64,000 nt of DNA, taken from Welwitschia mirabilis (lineage: Eukaryota; Gnetophyta; Gnetopsida; Welwitschiales). The notes under the pieces were generated by a model. That model searched no databases. It had not been told where the DNA came from and was given only the letters and a program-made list of their open reading frames with translations. Each line of letters opens with the position of its first letter. Within the stretch, counting starts at the first letter, position 1. Positions 57,467 through 64,000 of the stretch are shown piece by piece. The translations under genes were made by a program, and so were the position numbers. The stretch spans positions 81,276,679 through 81,340,678 of the forward strand of contig JBOZIK010000001.1 of the NCBI GenBank assembly GCA_051453625.1. The letters run 5' to 3'.

Positions 57467-58042
57467 TATTGGCAAATCTAGTTTTGATGATTTCACTTGT
57501 AAAATATTTTATGTCATTGTGTAGGCAAGTCATTATGAATAATATCATACTTTAATAACCATAAGATGATAATGGATATTTATCATGTCCACATTTTTAC
57601 TTCTTTTAAAATGATGCAAAGATTAAGTTTAAATAATTATATAGAAAGATTTAATTATTTTGAAATCTTTAACTAATATAAATATTATGTTCTTAAGATG
57701 TTGTTATATGGATTTGTGCCTTGAGTTTCATTTGTCTTCATTAAAATATTACTTTATAATATTCAAGAATGTTCTTGTAGTGGTGATTTTTCAATTCACT
57801 TTTATTTTGTTTCACCTTCCTACAATTCATGCATGATTAATTGGTAATTATGGAGGCTTATTACTTTTCTTCATTATTATGATTAAATGTGATGGAATTA
57901 AAAGCATTTGTTTTATATTGTTAAAGTATTTGGTGTTCAAGAAAGCCTTTATAAAATGTTATGAAATATTCACTTTTATTGTTGGCTCATGATGTATTAT
58001 TTTGTATTCTTGAATCCTTTTACTTGATCTATGTTCTATCAT

Positions 58043-58051
58043 TATAAATAG
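58043..58051 (+). promoter_or_regulatory. TATA box in copia 3' LTR
   Basis: TATAAATAG preceded by TCTATCAT, about 580 bases into the LTR. Confidence 0.6.
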
Positions 58052-58454
58052 AGTTCTTGTTTTCTTAAGTTTATTTCATTTTCTAAAAAAACTTTACCTT
58101 TGAATCTTGAAGCTTATGAGGTCTAGAAGATATGGAAACTTGAAAGGTCTTCGAACATCTTAAATACATACGAGTATGGATTTATTTTTTATTGCTTCCT
58201 TGTTAGTCCTTTTTTTATATGCAATTCATTATTATATTTGATGTGTCTATATTCTTGTGAAATAAATATAAGAATAGGTTATTCTTGATAAGAGTAGAAT
58301 TAGTCTTGTTTTAGATCTCATCTCTTACTACCTTTTGTACTTAATGTCTTCATATTATAACTCAAGTTGTACTTATCATGAATAGATACTTTGTGATTAT
58401 ACTTAATCATACTTCTCTTGTTATTATGATGTCTTAAGCTTATGGTTATAGATT

Positions 58455-58810
58455 TTCATAAATCACCAAACGAGGGAGTGGACTTCATAGATTACCAAAT
58501 AAAGTAATGAAGTAAGAATTCTATAGATTGCCAAATGAGGCAGTGGGGATAATAGATTTACCACAAAACATAGAATGAGGAACTGAGCTTCACAAATTAC
58601 CAAATAAGGGAGTGAAGTTAATGTTAAGTAAAATTTTATATATATATATATATATATGAGAACCATAGATCATCAAACAAGGCAGTGAACTTCACATATC
58701 ACCAAATGAGTTAGTGAAGTAAAATATAAAAAATTATATGAGATTCATAGATCATCAAATGAGGCAATCGGCTTAAAAGATCACCACATGAGGTAGTGAA
58801 GTGATTAAGA
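58455..58810 (+). repeat. Minisatellite in copia LTR
   Basis: About eight or nine degenerate units of ATAGATYACCAAATGAGGCA followed by GTGAASTTCA. A (TA)n run at about 58629-58649 splits the block. Unit length varies around 35-45 bases. It lies downstream of the TATA box, so it may be in the transcribed part of the LTR. Confidence 0.8.
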
Positions 58811-59261
58811 TATGTGAAAATATATATTGATTATTTTCATTCATAACCATAAGGTTAGTAATTTATGATATATCTTATTTGCTTGGAGTTCTTACTTGTC
58901 TTTCCTATCTTGTCTTTTAAAAAATCCTTATCTGTCTTACCTAGCCTTACCTAGACCATATTAGAAACTAGGAGATTTTCATAGTTCTCATTCCATACTT
59001 TTGTGTAACAGTTGAAAAATCTAGAGCTTAAATGCTAAAGTTGGCATAAGGATGTGGAGGATCATTGATCTAGTATTGAAGGAAAATTTTACTTAATAAT
59101 TTGTAAACCTTTATTAGTCTTAAATACTTGGTGTTATATTACTGAGTTTCATGAAAAAACANNNNNNNNNNNNNNNNNNNNNNNNNNNNNNNNNNNNNNN
59201 NNNNNNNNNNNNNNNNNNNNNNNNNNNNNNNNNNNNNNNNNNNNNNNNNNNNNNNNNNNNN

Positions 59262-60311
59262 AAAAACAATATTATTTTCCTAGAATAATGTTTCCTGAAT
59301 GTGTTGGAAGTTTAACTCCATTTTATTATATGTGTGATTTTATGAATTTTACTAAAATGTTGCATTTTATATTGAAAAATGAATATTTTCCCTAAACTTT
59401 CTTGCAATAAATGTGATGATTTAGTTAATATCCTTCATTCATTACTTGAAGTACTATTATATGCATATCGAATCCTTAGTTGTGTATTTTACCTTAAAGG
59501 CATTAGATGGAAATTTATAATTGTAAATTTCTAAAATTATTTTTATGGATAAGTATGACATAGTATTTTATTTCCAAGAATCTATCATAATTTTTTTTCT
59601 AAAAAAGTTTTTAATCTATGTAGAAGTATAGAATATTAAGCCTTGAATAAAAAAAAAATTGATGTTCATCTATTCATGATAATTATTTTTTGTTAAAAAC
59701 AACAAGTGATTCTCCCTTCTCTCCCAAATATTTAAACTCAATGCAATTAGGTTGATTTAGTCCTCTATTANNNNNNNNNNNNNNNNNNNNNNNNNNNNNN
59801 NNNNNNNNNNNNNNNNNNNNNNNNNNNNNNNNNNNNNNNNNNNNNNNNNNNNNNNNNNNNNNNNNNNNNNGATTCAAAACCTAATACAATTAGGTTGATT
59901 TAGTCCTCTATTAATTATTTAAATATTATAAAGTTAATATGGTAAGAAGAGAGGAAAAATTAATATGAAATTAGTGGTTTGTCACTCGTAATGAGACTTG
60001 AACTGCTAACCACTCCTTTTTTAATAATGATAAAGATGGAATAATTAAGTTATCATGGAGAAAAGGACCACTAGAAAAAGAGCCATTATTAAAAGAAGTT
60101 ATAAATTCTTGAGATGAACATTACAGAGTTTAAATTTTCTTTTAATAATATGAATAACTTATAATTAATGTAGATGATAGAGGGAAAGGATGAGGCCTTA
60201 ACCCTTTGGTAATCAGTAACATTTAACTTTCATTTTAGAAATATGGGCATTACATTTTAATACTAGAGCTATTTTGAAGTTTTGCAACTGTGAAAATGGA
60301 GTGTTACATTT
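59262..60311 (+). other. AT-rich sequence ending in a gypsy LTR-like end
   Basis: No genes. A 100-N gap at 59771-59870 has the same 30-odd bases (AATTAGGTTGATTTAGTCCT and on) on both sides. The last bases, GAGTGTTACATT, look like the LTR end of chromovirus-type gypsy elements, followed by a primer site. Confidence 0.45.
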
Positions 60312-60323
60312 TGGTATTAGAGC
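60312..60323 (+). other. Primer-binding site, initiator Met-tRNA type
   Basis: TGGTATTAGAGC after GTGTTACATT. It matches TGGTATCAGAGC with one transition. This primer is used by chromovirus gypsy and many copia elements. A second decayed copy, TAATACTAGAGC after GCATTACATT, lies at 60258-60269. Confidence 0.6.
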
Positions 60324-60350
60324 ACTACATTACAATTTCATGGGCATAAT

Positions 60351-60619
60351 TATGAAACTATTATACATTTTCAACATCAAAGTTAAGATGTAGTATTAAG
60401 TGAATAAAATAATTAGAATATATAAATAATCAAATTAAATAATAATAAAATAAAATTTTCTTTACCCGATAAAAGTCCACTGCAAGCTCCAGCTATCCTA
60501 AGGGAAACTCTTATGAAACTATTATACATTTTCAACATCAAAGTTAAGATGTAGTATTAAGTGAATAAAACAAATAAAATATATAAACAATTAAATTAAA
60601 TAATAATAAAATAAAATTA
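60351..60619 (+). repeat. Two direct repeats of about 108 bases, 161 bases apart
   Basis: TATGAAACTATTATACATTT and the following hundred bases occur at 60351 and again at 60512 with few differences. The 50-odd bases between them are less AT-rich. Confidence 0.88.
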
Positions 60620-62210
60620 CTGGATAGCATACCATTCAATTACAGGCCAATTATTCATTATTATTGGCTAAAAGAATTGAAGCCTCTTAATTAAGATTTT
60701 AAAGGTTAAATATAATTTAATATATTTAAATAATTTAATAATTTAAATCCAAAAAGAAAAAAGAGATTAATGTTTTCCTAAAGCATATATGATCTACATA
60801 AATAAGAGTAACTCTAGAAGTCTCATCCCAAACCATGTAGCAAGAAACCAAGATAAAAACAGAGAAGTGTCACCTTGTGCTAATGATGAAATTTAATGAA
60901 GTTCCCTCTCATTTTTAAATTATTATGATGTTATGAGCATTTTATAAACACCAAATTAAGAATCTACAATGTTGTATCTTCTCTTTGATTTCAAGATTAT
61001 CATTTTTAATGCTTAATGTCTTTCCTAACCCTTGGAAATCATGATCTACAACTGCTTCTGCCTCTTTTTCTTTACCTAATTGGGCTCACACGAATAAATG
61101 GATGCGCATATCATTCCCTCTACATATAATATGACCCCCTTAGCCTTTCATACTCTCTTCTTCATTTTGTGAAACTATAGAAGATGAACAATGATTTAGC
61201 ACTAATCATTAAAATTCTTCCTTCTTTTTAGTTTACATTTCTTGATCTGCAACACCTTCTTTAGATCACATTTAATTTCATTCACATGCCTTTGCTCATC
61301 CTCTATAAACTTAGAAGTCATAGACCTTTAACACTATGACTTTACCATCGTTTCTTAGTAACAAAAATCAATTTCAATTTTTCCTTGATTACTAATGTCT
61401 ATAAGAAAACCAAAGAAAAACTATCATTTAAGTTGAAAAGGGGATTAGAGATGCAAAAGAAGAGTCAAAACTAGAAATGATTGGACTAGAAGCATTAGAG
61501 CTATCCAATGATTGCTAGAACTTATGCGAATGAAAATTACCTCTACAAAGTCCTTGAGGTGTTTTTAGGTGGTAAGAATCCTCATTTCATACTCTTTTAA
61601 ATTATATTATGCTTAGATGTCTCTAAAACCTAGGAAATGATCTTTACAAGATTAAATAAATAACATAATCATGAATGATGTAGAAACATTATCAAATGCA
61701 ATTAAGGATTACTTTAGACATTTAGAGCTATGGATTTCTTATTGATGGATGAAGGAATGATGTTATGTGAGGCGTTTTAAAAAAGGATTACTAGACGTGA
61801 AGTTCAAATGTTTGCAAGACTAGAGAAGCATTTGGATTTCCTTCTCAGTTAATACAATAGCTATAATAGAATGGTTATTAGTTTACCATAAAGAAGCAAC
61901 TAACGATTCTTATTTTATGAAGCTTGGTAATGCTAAACTGGAAATATTGCATAATGTTGCAAAGGTAGAATGCTCTTATCATCAAAGTTTGGAGTTATTA
62001 GAATGTAAGATATTATTCCTTAATCCCATAATTGTGAGAAGTAGAATGAAATTCATAAGAAGAATGATGAAAGGTTAGAAACTGGTCTTTGATTTTAAAG
62101 TTCATCTTTAAGACTATAGAAGTATACAGTTTTAATTGATTCAGTTTCCTATCCACATAAGCATAACATTTCACTTTTATTATATTTTTTTAATTTATAT
62201 TACCTATTTT
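60620..62210. other. Unassigned AT-rich region
   Basis: No frame longer than about 50 codons and no recognised motif. A short plus-strand run near 61790-61840 (R-R-E-V-Q-M-F-A-R-L-E-K-H-L) could be from a gag, but this is too weak to call. Confidence 0.4.
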
Positions 62211-62259
62211 ATATGTGTATGTGTGTGTGTGTAGATATATATATATATATATATATATT
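62211..62259. repeat. (TG)n(TA)n microsatellite
   Basis: ATATGTGTATGTGTGTGTGT followed by AGATATAT and a run of TA pairs. Confidence 0.95.
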
Positions 62260-63266
62260 AAGTAGATCGCCTTCACTATTTTAAGGGCTATACAGATTGT
62301 TTTCTCCCTGCTTTTGTTGAAAATCTTTCATCCCCTAAATTATGCTAATGTTATTATTATTATCATAGATTATGTTAAGAAGAATTAATTATTGATGAAT
62401 TAGCATAGTGATAATGTAAATTACATGAGGGTCTTACCATTAGATTATTGTTTTGACATGTTGGGGGATCACATGTGAAAATTCATGTCAAATTTATCAA
62501 ATACCAATCAAACATTTACGTTATTAGTAATTTAACATTATAAGTATCGCATCCATAAAGGAAAGAGGACAATCTCATAGGGAAAGACTACTGAAAATAT
62601 TATAGAAGCAATCCCTTTGGCAGACCTTGAGAGACTAAAAACTTCTGTAGCTATAAAGGTGGTCACTGCTATAAATAGTTAAAGTGTAGATTTTCATGGG
62701 CCTATTTTTACTATTAAATGATACAAATATTATCAACTAGTGTATTTTATGCAAACTAAAATACACATTAAGAAAGAGCATGGTAAAAATTATCTCAGAA
62801 AGTGCGAGTAGTAGAACCGTGTAAGTTAATAAAATTGTAAAGATGAAGTAATTTCCAATACTATCGAAAATCATGCCTACATTGTTAAGAACTCATGTAC
62901 AAAAGTGTTTCTACAAATCCAATGCCTACATCTATTAGCTTAATAAAAATTTAACATGTTAGTAGGAAACATGGGAACATTTGAGTTAAGATCATGTTAT
63001 TTTTAAAGACATGTTTTAGTGTTTTACTTACATCAAATATTAAAATTATACTTAAGATGAGGGCTAGCAATGATTCATAAACTAATTTAAAGTTATTTTG
63101 AAACTTTTCATTCAAATTAATGCATCATCCTATTCATCACTTTCTCTTCTCACTGTTGGCTTCCCTCTACTACTGACTACTTTTTTTCAACAGCCCTTCT
63201 CACCCATCATCACTCTTTCTAGTTAGTCCTTCGTTTTATTTTTTCATTACCCCATATTGCCTAAAC

Positions 63267-63269
<3 letters not shown>
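62260..63269. other. Unassigned region
   Basis: No open frame or motif that I can support on either strand. Confidence 0.4.
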
Positions 63270-63326
<57 letters not shown>

Positions 63327-63347
63327 TCACTCACTCACACACACACA
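63270..63347. repeat. (CT)n then (CA)n-like microsatellite
   Basis: About 50 bases of CT followed by ACACACTCACTCACTCACACACACACA. A strong strand asymmetry: one strand is all pyrimidine over the CT part. Confidence 0.95.
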
Positions 63348-64000
63348 TTTTTTTTTAGTAACTTGTTGGGTGTCTTGATTTTTCATTACCAATGCTCCTA
63401 TAATCCTTTGTATCTACTAGCATCCTATTGTTACTTTAAAGAATCCCCTTTTCTTCTTGATTTTAGTTATTTATATATTAGAATAATAAGGGATTTATTA
63501 GATGCTTTAAAAGGTATTATTAGGTTACAGATGGATGGACTAGCTAAAGGAAGGTAATGCAGGAAAAAAGAAAAATATATAATCCTCCTTTTTCTAATAA
63601 TGCTAGGTGTAAAGGCTATAATAAAATCATTAGTCCATTAAAAGATGGAAGTGAAAGATGGCAGTTATGCTCTAAAAAAATTTATGTTGTTATTTCTTCT
63701 TCCTAAATGGACACCAATAAATGGCATCATCATATGTCTAAAAGTTTTTATAATCTATAATTTTTGGATTTCTAAATTCTTGGTTCTCTTACTTTAGTTA
63801 TGTATTAACTTTTTCCTTTATCAGTTTTATATTGTGAACACTTTCTTTCTCAACATGATTTTGATATTATTGTATGTACCTATTATAAGTTTCTTTAGTA
63901 CCCTGATCTAGAACTTTATTTCTTATCCTTGTCTTATGATTTCATCTTTTGCATCGTACTTTGCATAACATTATTAGATACAAACTTCCATTTTGATATT
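63348..64000. other. Unassigned region, possible retroelement remnant
   Basis: A 64-codon open stretch at 63363-63557 has no recognised domain. Near 63710-63760 a plus-strand frame reads W-H-H-H-M-S-K-S, faintly like the start of a copia integrase region (W-H-x-R-L-G-H). This is too weak to call. Confidence 0.3.

Larger units (their letters stand above)
57467..59161 (+). repeat. Copia 3' LTR (right end uncertain)
   Basis: Starts TATTGGCAAATCTAGTTTTG, with TG changed to TA. It contains a TATA box at 58043-58051 and a minisatellite at 58455-58810. The right end is not clear: TTTGTGTAACA near 59000-59010 is a candidate, but no primer site follows. 59162-59261 is a 100-N gap. Confidence 0.65.

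Noticed and set aside
58455-58810. CRISPR-like array
   Set aside because: Units are degenerate, spacing is variable, there are no unique spacers of fixed length, and the block is inside a plant retrotransposon LTR.
63700-63780. Copia integrase start (W-H-H-H-M-S-K-S)
   Set aside because: Only a few residues fit and no further motif follows.

Overview
The window is plant nuclear DNA, very AT-rich, made almost entirely of decayed, nested LTR retrotransposons. I found no convincing host gene, tRNA, rRNA or CRISPR array. The plant assignment rests on two kinds of element typical of plant genomes: Ty3/gypsy elements resembling the Athila group (tRNA-Asp-type primer sites, AAGT-G-rich polypurine tracts, D-L-G-A-S proteases) and a Ty1/copia element resembling the SIRE group (AAAAAGGAGGAGAT tract before the 3' LTR, DSGCS protease). 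All coding regions carry many stops and frameshifts. The species cannot be named from this sequence. Boundaries of decayed regions are approximate, and all homology was read by eye.

Two gypsy families are named here for convenience. G1 has LTRs of about 1.22-1.27 kb starting TGTTRTGATGCC. G2 has LTRs of about 1.30-1.35 kb. Copies are: G1a, 1-4099, plus strand, left end outside the window; G1b, 4374-15928, minus strand, an LTR-internal-LTR-internal-LTR array with protease, reverse transcriptase (RT), RNase H and integrase; G1c, 39813-48656, plus strand, two LTRs, primer site and polypurine tract; G1d, 49644-51253, plus strand, 3' end only. G2 copies are all on the minus strand and fill 15929-38697: G2a (gag end, protease, RT and integrase, 26535 down to 16536), G2b (16758-23160, a 6.4 kb copy with both LTRs, nested inside the integrase of G2a), G2c (gag-protease, 26550-33587) and G2d (gag-protease, 33588-38697). 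G2c and G2d share the LTR at 32240-33587.

The nesting order can be partly read. G2b sits in the integrase of G2a. G1b and probably G1a sit in the 3' untranslated region of G2a, whose halves are 4100-4373 and 15929-16535. A copia LTR fragment (38698-39812) cuts the 5' LTR of G2d. A second copia element (about 51868-59161) has gag, protease, a third ORF, a polypurine tract and a 3' LTR, but no recognisable RT or integrase. The last 4.7 kb holds a chromovirus-style LTR end with a Met-tRNA primer site, direct repeats, microsatellites and otherwise nothing I recognise.

The strongest oddities are: a roughly 1 kb GC-rich segment (30277-31285) in G2c that is missing from its sister G2d; shared-LTR arrays in both gypsy families; a recurring palindromic CATCCGGATG-type motif in G1 LTRs and untranslated regions; several 100-N gaps whose flanks overlap, so they probably hide no sequence; and decay dominated by C-to-T and G-to-A changes, visible in primer sites and catalytic codons. 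I see no evidence of a new functional system.
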